Source of the DNA: Levilactobacillus cerevisiae
GTDB lineage: Bacteria; Bacillota; Bacilli; Lactobacillales; Lactobacillaceae
DNA length: 39,430 nt
NCBI RefSeq assembly: GCF_003946245.1
Contig: NZ_RHNN01000032.1
Span: 1 to 39,430, forward strand
Direction of reading: 5' to 3'
In this document: one piece after another, positions 32,218-39,418 of the stretch
How the letters are laid out: the number at the start of each line of letters is the position of its first letter
How positions within the stretch are numbered: position 1 is the stretch's first letter
Translations under genes and position numbers: made by a program
Notes under the pieces: model-generated
Told to the model about the DNA's origin: nothing
Seen by the model: only the letters and a program-made list of their open reading frames with translations
Database searches by the model: none

Positions 32218-32805
32218 ATGAAAACGATTATCTATGCGCATCCCTATGAGGGCAGTCTTAACCATGCCATCTTGACGCGCCTCACCGATTACTTTACCCA
32301 GACTGACCAGGCCTACCAAGTGATTGACCTCTACCAAGACGGCTTCAATCCCCGGTTTTCTAAAGAAGAATTACGTTTGTTTAGCCGTGGTGAAACGCCC
32401 TATCAGCTGGTCAAACACTATCAACAAATGATCAGTCACTCCACTGAATTAATTTTCATCACCCCCATTTGGTGGCATCAACTACCGGCAGAACTGAAAG
32501 GCTTCTTTGATAAAGTCATGCTGAAAGGTTTTGCTTACCAGGAAGCGCCGGAGTGGCACGGCCTGTTGATCTACATTCAAAAGGCAACCGTGATTACCAC
32601 GGCAACGTTGACCAAAAGTTACTTGAAAAGTGAGTCGGGTGATCCGATTCAGAATAATCTAATCAATCGGGTTTTTACGGACATTGGCATTGACCCTAAC
32701 CGCACGAACTGGATTCATTTGGGCGAGGCCAACACGACGACTGATGCGGTCCGGCAGCAATTTTTGGCAGATTTACCTCAATTATATTTGCAAGGACAGA
32801 GCTAG
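32218..32805 (+). CDS. NAD(P)H:quinone oxidoreductase, flavodoxin_2 family
   Basis: The 195-residue product starts MKTIIYAHPYEGSLNHAI, the flavodoxin_2 (KefF/MdaB/NQO) signature with the phosphate-binding P-x-x-x-S-L-N, and has FITPIWWHQLPAELKGFFDKVMLKGFAY (about 79-106), the FMN/FAD-site W-W and substrate loop. These enzymes perform two-electron reduction of quinones with NAD(P)H, limiting semiquinone stress. The ribosome site is AAGGAGGA. The divergent HxlR gene probably represses it. Confidence 0.92.
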   Translation: MKTIIYAHPYEGSLNHAILTRLTDYFTQTDQAYQVIDLYQDGFNPRFSKEELRLFSRGETPYQLVKHYQQMISHSTELIFITPIWWHQLPAELKGFFDKVMLKGFAYQEAPEWHGLLIYIQKATVITTATLTKSYLKSESGDPIQNNLINRVFTDIGIDPNRTNWIHLGEANTTTDAVRQQFLADLPQLYLQGQS

Positions 32806-32852
32806 TCTTGGACCCAATCTTACGGGACTAACACGAATCAATGCTCAACCAA

Positions 32853-32892
32853 AAAGCGACCGATCTTAAGTTAATTAAGATTAGTCGCTTTA
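32853..32892. terminator. Bidirectional terminator between quinone reductase and epimerase genes
   Basis: AAGCGAC and GTCGCTT arms with inner ATCTTAA/TTAAGAT pairing form a long stem with A/T-rich flanks on both strands between convergent genes. Confidence 0.88.
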
Positions 32893-32901
32893 AACTATCC
32901 G

Positions 32902-33855
32902 TTACTTCACCTGAATGGTGCCACGCTCCACAGCGCCCCGAATACTCAGTTCGATGGTTTCTTCCACTGAGTATTGTGGCCGATAGCCAATCAGCCGCTG
33001 CGCATTCTCAATGCTATACTGACCACTACGCGCAATATGATAATACGTCTTGTCGCTGTCAATTGGACTATCTACCTTAGCCACCCAATCAGGCCATGGT
33101 AAGAAATCAATCTTAGCTTCTCGATGAAAGAAATGATACATCAACTGTGCATAGCCATAAAGTGTGATTGAACGCGCAGACACCGCATGAAAACTCTCGC
33201 CCAAAGCCTGGTTTCGATGCTGAATGGCATCCACAAACTGTTGCGCCACATCACTCGCATGGACGTGGTGGAGCGTTTCCATCCCAAAGTTAGGCAAAAC
33301 TATTTCCTTGCCATCCGCAATGTCTTGGAAGACCTGCCTGTTTTGATTACCTGCTGGATTAATAATATCCCAACCCGGACCGGAAATCTGACCTGGCATG
33401 ATGACGGTTGCTGGAAAGCCATTTTTACGGTACTCATCTTTCAAGTACCGCTCACTTTGGTACTTGTTCTTCCCATAATCATCTAACGGTTCTTTTAAAC
33501 CATTTGGATCAACTGGCAAGACCTGTGCTCTGCCATGTGCCCACACAGAAGAACAAAACAAGTAATGACTAACTGACGTTTGTTTTAAAGCCGCGACGAT
33601 TTCTTTCGTATTTTCAAACTTGAAATTCACTAAATCAATGACAACGTCGGCGTTCAAAGCAATTAGTTTCTTGGTGAATGCTACTGTATCATTTCTATCT
33701 AATGCGACAAACTGAGCACTTTGCCAGGTCCAGTCGTCAATATAAGGCTGGCGCTCATGTCGACTGATCACGATGACCTCATTTCCCAGTTTCACTAGCT
33801 TTGGCACCAAGTAAGAACCGATATGACCGTAGCCACCAATTACAACAATTTTCAT
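32902..33855 (-). CDS. NAD-dependent epimerase/dehydratase (extended SDR)
   Basis: The 317-residue protein begins with MKIVVIGGYGHIGSYLVPKLVK, a GxxGxxG Rossmann motif, and has the catalytic YGKNK (Y-x-x-x-K, about 127-131) and the active-site Ser in LFCSSVWAHG (about 95-104). It is of the extended SDR type acting on sugar nucleotides or other alcohols; no specific substrate can be named. Its ATG overlaps the MerR stop in ATGA, so it is co-transcribed with that regulator and probably its main target. Confidence 0.9.
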   Translation of the reverse strand: MKIVVIGGYGHIGSYLVPKLVKLGNEVIVISRHERQPYIDDWTWQSAQFVALDRNDTVAFTKKLIALNADVVIDLVNFKFENTKEIVAALKQTSVSHYLFCSSVWAHGRAQVLPVDPNGLKEPLDDYGKNKYQSERYLKDEYRKNGFPATVIMPGQISGPGWDIINPAGNQNRQVFQDIADGKEIVLPNFGMETLHHVHASDVAQQFVDAIQHRNQALGESFHAVSARSITLYGYAQLMYHFFHREAKIDFLPWPDWVAKVDSPIDSDKTYYHIARSGQYSIENAQRLIGYRPQYSVEETIELSIRGAVERGTIQVK

Positions 33856-34241
33856 TTTCCGTCTTCCCCTTTGTTAAAAACGCCCTCAACGTGATCGTCA
33901 TAGTGGGTTAATTTTTCTGCCAGTCTCGCGTACGCCCGTTGCATATCTTTAATCCGTTGGGCCATCTCAACCAACTGTCCTTCTAATAATTGCTGACGCT
34001 GTTGCTTAGTGTCAGCGCCAGCCTTAAAGAGCTGGTAATAAGTCACTAACGTTGAAATACCAATCCCCGAGCTCCGCATACAAGTGACAAAATCAATCCA
34101 GTCAATTTCATCTTGCGTGTACTCTCTGTAACCACGCGAATTCCGCGGAACCTTTGGAATCAGCCCCGCCTTTTCCCAGTACCGCAGGGAATCAATGGAA
34201 ACATCAAATTTTTTAGCAACCTCGCTACTTTTCACGAACAT
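33852..34241 (-). CDS. MerR family regulator (AdhR-like)
   Basis: The 129-residue protein has an N-terminal MerR helix-turn-helix, SSEVAKKFDVSIDSLRYWEKAGLIPKVPRNSRGYREYTQDEIDWIDF (residues 5-51), and a long dimerisation helix. The C terminus is short, with no metal-binding cysteine cluster, as in AdhR-type sensors of reactive aldehydes. The promoter has a 19-bp spacer with a dyad (34270-34289). It is followed by the epimerase gene with a 4-nt overlap. Confidence 0.9.
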   Translation of the reverse strand: MFVKSSEVAKKFDVSIDSLRYWEKAGLIPKVPRNSRGYREYTQDEIDWIDFVTCMRSSGIGISTLVTYYQLFKAGADTKQQRQQLLEGQLVEMAQRIKDMQRAYARLAEKLTHYDDHVEGVFNKGEDGK

Positions 34242-34261
34242 GCACCTTCATTTCTGATTAC

Positions 34262-34292
34262 ATCATAACCTATGGAGTGCACACCATAGCAA
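34262..34292 (-). promoter_or_regulatory. MerR-type promoter of the MerR/epimerase operon
   Basis: TTGCTA (34287-34292) and TATGAT (34262-34267) on the minus strand are 19 bp apart. The dyad CTATGGAGTGCACACCATAG (34270-34289) is in the spacer, complementary at all but one pair of positions. Confidence 0.85.
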
Positions 34293-34330
34293 GAACCAAT
34301 TTTAAAATTCTCCCGGTGTCGTCACCAATA

Positions 34331-34357
34331 CAAAAGGACCGGCCAGCGACCGATCCC
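34331..34357 (-). terminator. Terminator after the LRR/MucBP surface protein gene
   Basis: GGAtCGG and CCGGTCC arms are followed by TTTTG on the minus strand, 12 nt after the gene's stop codon. Confidence 0.78.
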
Positions 34358-34368
34358 TGAAATCCAAA

Positions 34369-36507
34369 TTACTTCTTCCGCTTTCGGCCGACCACTGCTA
34401 AACCCAACAGTGACCCCAGCACAGCCAACCCCCACAACGGCGACACTGATCTTTCATCCGTCTGTGGCAAGGTTTCCTTGGCAATCACTGGTTGAGGTAC
34501 GGCCAAGTTCACAATCGAATTTCCTTCAGCCTTCACGGTTGGCGTCTGACGAATCCGTGCCGCATCACCATCAGTGACCCGTTGATTCATTTTGTTCCCG
34601 GTTGGCTGATCACTAGCCGATTTCTCAGCGTCCACCTTATCCGCTTCTGGTCCGGGATCAACGAGATTACTATCCCCATCCATTTTGGCATAGACGTACG
34701 TGACCTCACTATCCTGATTGCCAAAGACACCATTGGCGTTAGCCGGCGTCACAATCAGCTCGTAGCCTGCGACGCTTGCTGGCGTTGTCGTATAGCTGTC
34801 ACCCGCCTGACCAGTCACAACGTCATCGTCGGCGATTGCCAGTCCCGCACGCGTTTGGTAGTGTACCGTCACCTTAACTGTTTCACTGGGCGTGACGACT
34901 GGCGGATTTACAGGAGGCGTCACCGGCGTTTTATCGTAAACGTATACGACGGCAATATCCTCCGCGGTATACGTTCCCTGAGAATTCTCCGGCTGAGCGG
35001 TCAACGTATAGCCCGCAATATATTTCGCTTCAGTTACATAGCTGTCGCCAATTAATTTAGCCTCTAAAACAACATCATCAGCTAACTTCTTCCCCGCCTT
35101 ATCTTGGTAGGAAACGGTCACCGCACCGGCCTGATCTGCCAGCACATAGGGTTGGAACATCGCGATTCGGTTGGTGTCTTTTTCGTTGACAACACCAATC
35201 ATGAAATACTTATACTGCTGCACGTGAATGTGCTTGTCAGGATACGTCGTCACACCGGGCTCTTGCTCCGGCATGTTGTTAAATGTAATCGTGCCGTCCG
35301 CGTTAAATTGCCGGTCACCACCACGATAGTAAGCCAGACCGTATGTCGTGCCGGGGACCTTCGAGTCAGTCGCCACCCACCACTTAGCTGCCGTGGAGAG
35401 TTTCCAGTGATAGTTATCCTCATCAATAAACGCTGCCGTCAATGTTCCCGACTTCGTGGCCCGGTCAATCCGGATGACTGGTAGCACCACGTACTGAAAC
35501 CAAGTTTTAAGCTTCGGCACCTTCATGCCATAAAATCCTGACAAATCAAGGATACTGTTGTATTGGATATCGACATCCTCTAAGTTGGTTAACCCCACTA
35601 AGGGGCTGATATCTGTGATTCGGTTACCGGCTAAATCAAGATAGGTCAGATTCTTCATATTCGCTAAGGCTGAGATGTCGGTCACATCGCCAAAGACTTG
35701 ACCCGATGCGTTCAAGTTGGATTTTAAACTCAACCGGGTGATATTAACCGCATACTCCAGGCCCTTCAACGAGAACGCCGTCGTGCCGTCAATGTAGGTG
35801 TCCTTAAAATTAGAATTGGAACTGCCGGCCACATCTAACCGCGTCAGCAATGCCAGATCTTCCTGAGTAATGTCCTCTGGCGTGGCCCACGTCCGACCAA
35901 TCCCCAAATCATTCAACGCATTCAGAATCGTTACCTGCAAAGTCTTGTTGGGTAACCAGTCGTCAATGGTCACCTTGGCTACCTGCGCTGCCAGGGGACT
36001 GACTACCACGGCCGGGGTTGTTGGGGTAGTCGGTGGCGTGCCTGGCGCAGACGCTTTCATCCGCTTAACAGTCTGCTCAGGGGCCGCTGCTGGTGGCGTT
36101 TGCCCCACCTTTTCTTCGTGCTCAGCCGCGCCAGCCGCCTCATCAGCCGGAGCCGGATCTTCCGGTACAACTCCCTGAGGTGCGGGCTCCTGGTCGGTCG
36201 GTTCTGGGTCGACTGGATCTGGGTCCGCCGGTGCTGGTGCTGGCTCGACCGCTTTTGGCTCTGACGTCACAACCCCACCATCAGCAGTCGTAACCGGTGT
36301 TAAACTAACGGTCTTATCCTGCAGCTGTGATTGCGCCCCGTCGGCCTCCACCACCGCTGGGTCATCGCCATCTGCCGCCGTATCGGCATTGGCAGTCACA
36401 TCGACTGCGCTTATCGCCAGTGACGTTGCCAGAATACTTGCGAATAACCAATGCTTACCTTTCTTATACATCTTATAACGATGTTTCGTACGCAACTGAT
36501 TCAACAC
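34369..36507 (-). CDS. LPXTG-type surface protein with LRR and MucBP domains
   Basis: The 712-residue product starts at GTG 36505-36507 after GGAGG. Residues 11-20 are KMYKKGKHWL, a KxYKxGKxW-type signal peptide, cut probably after ANA near 41. Then come a Pro/Glu/Asp-rich spacer (90-160), leucine-rich repeats with NLTYLDLAGNRITDISPLVGLTNLEDVDIQYNSI (about 290-325), and two MucBP repeats beginning VTVSYQDKAGKKL and VTVHYQTRAGLAI (about 490-640). The C terminus is LPQTDE, then a hydrophobic span and RKRKK. LPQTxE is a known sortase motif in the L. plantarum group. It is likely a sortase-anchored mucin/host or matrix adhesin. Confidence 0.92.
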   Translation of the reverse strand: MLNQLRTKHRYKMYKKGKHWLFASILATSLAISAVDVTANADTAADGDDPAVVEADGAQSQLQDKTVSLTPVTTADGGVVTSEPKAVEPAPAPADPDPVDPEPTDQEPAPQGVVPEDPAPADEAAGAAEHEEKVGQTPPAAAPEQTVKRMKASAPGTPPTTPTTPAVVVSPLAAQVAKVTIDDWLPNKTLQVTILNALNDLGIGRTWATPEDITQEDLALLTRLDVAGSSNSNFKDTYIDGTTAFSLKGLEYAVNITRLSLKSNLNASGQVFGDVTDISALANMKNLTYLDLAGNRITDISPLVGLTNLEDVDIQYNSILDLSGFYGMKVPKLKTWFQYVVLPVIRIDRATKSGTLTAAFIDEDNYHWKLSTAAKWWVATDSKVPGTTYGLAYYRGGDRQFNADGTITFNNMPEQEPGVTTYPDKHIHVQQYKYFMIGVVNEKDTNRIAMFQPYVLADQAGAVTVSYQDKAGKKLADDVVLEAKLIGDSYVTEAKYIAGYTLTAQPENSQGTYTAEDIAVVYVYDKTPVTPPVNPPVVTPSETVKVTVHYQTRAGLAIADDDVVTGQAGDSYTTTPASVAGYELIVTPANANGVFGNQDSEVTYVYAKMDGDSNLVDPGPEADKVDAEKSASDQPTGNKMNQRVTDGDAARIRQTPTVKAEGNSIVNLAVPQPVIAKETLPQTDERSVSPLWGLAVLGSLLGLAVVGRKRKK

Positions 36508-36775
36508 GATATTTCCTCCCCTTTCAGGGTTTGCTTAGGGTGTCCAAATAAAAACAAAATAAGTAATAGTCAGTTTAACCGAATGCTTATATAGGCAAAA
36601 TATAAACACGCTGTCACAATTAGTATATATCATAATCGATAATAAAGCTAATTTACTTTAGCTGTGAATCCTTCGCCACCACAATTATCACCTATGAGAG
36701 TTTCATCTTACCAACCCTACCAAATCAGCGTTCTAGTAAGGCCTACTCTTTATTATTCTTTCAAATCCCTTCGCA

Positions 36776-36817
36776 CTAAAAAAGAACCCGTTCACCAAAT
36801 TGGTGACAGGCCCTCTT
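36776..36817 (-). terminator. Terminator in the gap upstream of the surface protein gene
   Basis: GGGCCTGTCACC and GGTGAACGGGTT arms pair with two mismatches and are followed by TTTTTT on the minus strand. It would end transcripts from the small frame at 36864-36965. Confidence 0.75.
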
Positions 36818-36863
36818 AGATGTGTGATTCAACTAACCTCCTGCGTATTACAGGGAGATAGCA

Positions 36864-36965
36864 TTAGTGAACCTTCGGCCAGTTCTTACCAACCTTTTTG
36901 TACTTTAGATGCGTGACAGAGAAGCCATCGACGTGACACCGAGGGTCTGGGAATTTGACACGCAT
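36864..36965 (-). CDS. Possible 33-residue frame or gene remnant
   Basis: The frame starts MRVKFPDPRC and ends KNWPKVH, basic and with a Lys/Tyr-rich middle (THLKYKKVGKN). A terminator follows it 46 nt later, which suggests a transcribed unit. No ribosome site precedes the ATG and the frame is closed just upstream by a stop. It may be the C-terminal remnant of an exported protein. I cannot name a family. Confidence 0.3.
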   Translation of the reverse strand: MRVKFPDPRCHVDGFSVTHLKYKKVGKNWPKVH

Positions 36966-37061
36966 GTTAAAATTAATTTATATAAATCAATTAAATAAAT
37001 CTTGCCAAATTAATTTCAGCCTCAAGACAAGTCTTTTTCTCAACTTACATACGCGCTAAGC

Positions 37062-37094
37062 TAACCTTAACCAAATTTGGTTGAGGTTTTTTAT
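37062..37094 (+). terminator. Terminator upstream of the 75-residue gene, no gene before it
   Basis: AACCTTAACC and GGTTGAGGTT form a stem with AAATTT in the loop, then TTTTTTATTT on the plus strand. No plus-strand coding region precedes it, so it may end a small RNA or attenuate the next gene. Confidence 0.85.
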
Positions 37095-37118
37095 TTGGCA
37101 AAAATTGGAGATGATAGC

Positions 37119-37346
37119 GTGCCCCAAGTTGAAGATGATTTCATCCAACACCTACAGCTACTACAGGACTTAAAGTTTTTGATAGCCGAATACTCAGATT
37201 ACCGCCTAGGCTACCAAAACATGCGGATCTTTGAAATTACGGTTGATACCCGCCACATTGACCTGGTTGCCGAGTATCACCGCTACCAACCTGATCATTC
37301 ACTTAAGGAGGTTGCTCACCTGATTGTGATCAAGTATCACCTATAG
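37119..37346 (+). CDS. 75-residue hypothetical protein
   Basis: The start is a GTG at 37119 after GGAG; the longer frame would begin inside a terminator. The product starts MPQVEDDFIQHLQLLQDLKFL and contains FEITVDTRHIDLVAEYHRYQ. It is soluble, acidic at the N terminus, and has no recognised domain. It overlaps the convergent XRE gene by 6 nt, and the preceding terminator makes its expression conditional. I do not know a function. Confidence 0.6.
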   Translation: MPQVEDDFIQHLQLLQDLKFLIAEYSDYRLGYQNMRIFEITVDTRHIDLVAEYHRYQPDHSLKEVAHLIVIKYHL

Positions 37347-37652
37347 CTTCAAGATGCGCAGAATGCTTTCCGCAATAGCTTCCCGCTTATCCTCTGGGAG
37401 TGCGCGTAAATAATCAAGCAGTGCCAACGTGTTCACGCCAGACAATTTTTCATCACCAAAGAAGTCGCTCATGTTTAAGTTGAGCGCGTCTGCAATCGCC
37501 TGTAGCTTGTTTAGGCTAATATTCTCAATTTCACCACGTTCAATCCGTGATATAAGGCTGATAGAAACGCCAGCACGTTCGGCTAACCTTTCAATCGTTA
37601 ATCCCAATGACAGTCTCTTTTGATTCACTAGTTTGCTTATTGCAATTTGCAT
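37341..37652 (-). CDS. XRE-family helix-turn-helix regulator
   Basis: The 103-residue product has a classical Cro/CI-type HTH: LVNQKRLSLGLTIERLAERAGVSISLISRIERGEIENISLNKLQAIADALNL (about 7-58), followed by a short alpha-helical tail. The start ATG (37650-37652) follows AGGAG at about 10 nt, and it lies in the arm of a perfect 10-bp inverted repeat (37651-37660, 37681-37690), suggesting self-control. It is convergent with the 75-residue gene. Confidence 0.9.
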   Translation of the reverse strand: MQIAISKLVNQKRLSLGLTIERLAERAGVSISLISRIERGEIENISLNKLQAIADALNLNMSDFFGDEKLSGVNTLALLDYLRALPEDKREAIAESILRILKL

Positions 37653-37690
37653 GGTTGGCTATCTCCTATCATGGCATTAAAGCCAACCAT
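37651..37690. promoter_or_regulatory. Inverted repeat around the XRE start codon
   Basis: ATGGTTGGCT and AGCCAACCAT are perfect complements with 20 bp between. The XRE mRNA would fold with the start codon in one arm and the ribosome site in the loop; as DNA it is a good dyad operator. Confidence 0.6.
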
Positions 37691-37768
37691 AATTTAAATT
37701 TTTTGTCCTTAACAGAGTTTAAAATACCTATTATTCTAATTTATAGGGAAAATATTACACTTTTGTTG

Positions 37769-37806
37769 TATACTAAATTTGGAAATCAGTTGTTAGGACT
37801 GATTTT
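37769..37806 (+). promoter_or_regulatory. -10 region and hairpin ahead of the 282-residue exported protein gene
   Basis: TATACT (37769-37774) is followed by AAATCAGT/ACTGATTT (37783-37806), a hairpin ending in TTTC. It may be an attenuator or a stabilising 5' stem. Confidence 0.45.
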
Positions 37807-37835
37807 CACCTAAATTCACTATTTTTGGAGGAGTC

Positions 37836-38684
37836 ATGATGAACTTAAATTGGACCAAGAAAACTGCGACCATTTTGCTGAGTAGTACCTTGTTAGGCGG
37901 CGTCTTGTTGCCGGCAATCCCCACGTTTACCACGCAAGTACAGGCAGATAGCCTTGACGAGGCGCCCGTCAGCTATCAGACCTTTAAAAATGACGAAGGT
38001 GTTGTGAAAGCCGCCGTTAAAAAGGCCAATCCCGCAGTACAACGCCAAATTAACGCAGCATTTTTCAAGCGGATGGAAGCAGACCCCGTCAATGCATATG
38101 GACGGGCAGTGACGCCTTACTTCTCACAAGTGATGCAGGCCCTGGAATCCGACGCTGTCAGCAATATCGGTAGCCACGGTCAGGTAACCTCGGCATTTAA
38201 ACAGGATTACACGGCCATGATTGCTGTCTACAATCAGTTTAAGAGCCGTCTCGAGCCTATGTATCAAGATTCCCTCAGTGATGAAGTCGAGGAGGCCAAT
38301 CAGGCAGTAAACGCTAACAAGGTTGATTCAGGCACTATTGAAGACGTCGCCGACTACTTTATAGAATATTTTCAAATGGATCTTCGGCCTGACACAGTTA
38401 CTGGCATGCCTGCAGTTAAGAGTCGTCTGACAAAACTAACCGCCAAAAAGACCTCTTCTAAAAAGAACGTCAAAGTTACTGGCACGGCCAAGCTTGGTAA
38501 AAAAGCGAACTACGCTCAAATTAAAACGTCCAAGGGCACGAGCTACGCCAAACTAAGCCGAACGCACCACTTTAGTAAAAAGATCTACGCACCCAAAGTG
38601 AAAAAGGTAACGGTTGCTGTTGGTTACTACGCCCACGGCCAGTTCTCACGCGTCACGAACACCAAGACTGTGTCAGTTAAGTAA
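37836..38684 (+). CDS. Exported protein of unknown function, 282 residues
   Basis: The start is ATG 37836 or the next ATG 37839, after GGAGGA. The signal peptide has a Lys-rich start, a hydrophobic stretch (ATILLSSTLLGGVLLPAI) and a QADS-type site near residue 38. The mature part is alpha-helical and acidic in its first two thirds, and ends with a Lys/Thr/Ser-rich, basic tail (about 208-282, with TKTVSVK). No catalytic motif or domain is recognised. The basic tail could bind cell wall polymers. It is the first of three exported protein genes in a row. Confidence 0.8.
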   Translation: MMNLNWTKKTATILLSSTLLGGVLLPAIPTFTTQVQADSLDEAPVSYQTFKNDEGVVKAAVKKANPAVQRQINAAFFKRMEADPVNAYGRAVTPYFSQVMQALESDAVSNIGSHGQVTSAFKQDYTAMIAVYNQFKSRLEPMYQDSLSDEVEEANQAVNANKVDSGTIEDVADYFIEYFQMDLRPDTVTGMPAVKSRLTKLTAKKTSSKKNVKVTGTAKLGKKANYAQIKTSKGTSYAKLSRTHHFSKKIYAPKVKKVTVAVGYYAHGQFSRVTNTKTVSVK

Positions 38685-38747
38685 CTATCCACTAGGAGGT
38701 CCCCAGAACACTCTGGTCCTCACCATTTTATTAAGGAGGCTGTTATT

Positions 38748-39122
38748 TTGTCGAAAATTATCAAGTACTTTGCACTTGTCCTTGCCATGGCCGGCGTTGC
38801 TTTATTTTCCTTTAACGCAAAAGTAGATGTGTCTGCTAATGCCGCATCAGTCACAACTATTTCCGCAATGCCAAAAGCCTATCGTCACACTTGGTACGGG
38901 CCTGATCAAAATGTACGTTTCACTGCACACACGTTGGCTTTTGGCAGAGTAGGTCATAAGTTCTACAAACCTAATCACTTTAAAAAAGTATCTGTCAAAA
39001 AAACACATTCCGGTAAAGTCTTATTTCCAAATCTTCAGGCTGACATTCCGTCATTTAAGATGGTACATGGCTACCTGTACGTTCGCAATCAACAAGGATA
39101 TTGGGATAGATTTCTCCGGTAA
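38748..39122 (+). CDS. Small exported protein, 124 residues
   Basis: The TTG start at 38748 is preceded by AAGGAGG; no good ATG is available. The signal peptide (MSKIIKYFALVLAMAGVALF) ends near VSANA (residue 32). The mature part is basic and aromatic (HTWYGPDQNVRF, GHKFYKPNHF, GYLYVRNQQGYWDRF), as in small surface-associated lactobacillus proteins. No family name. It is probably co-transcribed with its neighbours. Confidence 0.75.
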   Translation: MSKIIKYFALVLAMAGVALFSFNAKVDVSANAASVTTISAMPKAYRHTWYGPDQNVRFTAHTLAFGRVGHKFYKPNHFKKVSVKKTHSGKVLFPNLQADIPSFKMVHGYLYVRNQQGYWDRFLR

Positions 39123-39152
39123 CGTGATGAACCCACAGGAGGTATCGCTATT

Positions 39153-39377
39153 TTGTTAAACGTAAAAATGACTAAATTGGCTGTAATTGCCCTCGCTACT
39201 GCCGGCATGATTGGCGGCGTTATTTCCACAAATTCCACCACCGCATCAGCATCAGCCACAAAAGTCCGTTACTACCAGAACATTAAGAACCACCCTTACA
39301 AGGTCACTCGGAAGCACGCCTTAGTCTATACTAACGGTCGGCTCTCCCGTGTCGAGTGTTTAAATAATTATGTGTAA
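39153..39377 (+). CDS. Small exported protein, 74 residues, possibly truncated
   Basis: The TTG start at 39153 follows GGAGG with a TATTTTGT context like that of the previous gene. The signal peptide runs to about residue 33 (ASA). The mature part (TKVRYYQNIKNHPYKVTRKHALVYTNGRLSRVECLNNYV) is basic and aromatic and ends abruptly; similar proteins are usually longer, so a frameshift near the end is possible. A terminator follows at 39397-39418. Confidence 0.65.
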   Translation: MLNVKMTKLAVIALATAGMIGGVISTNSTTASASATKVRYYQNIKNHPYKVTRKHALVYTNGRLSRVECLNNYV

Positions 39378-39396
39378 ATAGAAAAATAAGCAATTG

Positions 39397-39418
39397 AAAA
39401 GGGAAAGCCTCTCCCTTA
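39397..39418 (+). terminator. Terminator of the exported protein cluster
   Basis: AAGGGA and TCTCCCTT arms flank a short loop, about 20 nt after the last stop codon; the T run is weak. Confidence 0.6.

Larger units (their letters stand above)
36508..37118. other. Intergenic region upstream of the LRR/MucBP gene
   Basis: This 610-base AT-rich gap holds a minus-strand terminator (36776-36817), a possible 33-residue frame (36864-36965) and a plus-strand terminator (37062-37094). The remaining sequence (36508-36775) shows AT-rich promoter-like stretches, including TTTATATTTTGCC and TATATAAG, but no hexamer pair I trust. Confidence 0.6.

Noticed and set aside
34492..35055. 187-codon frame opposite the LRR/MucBP gene.
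   Set aside because: It is a shadow of the coding strand produced by its codon pattern.
37077..37118. Longer start (TTG at 37077) for the 75-residue protein.
   Set aside because: It lies inside a terminator stem; the GTG at 37119 has a proper GGAG site.
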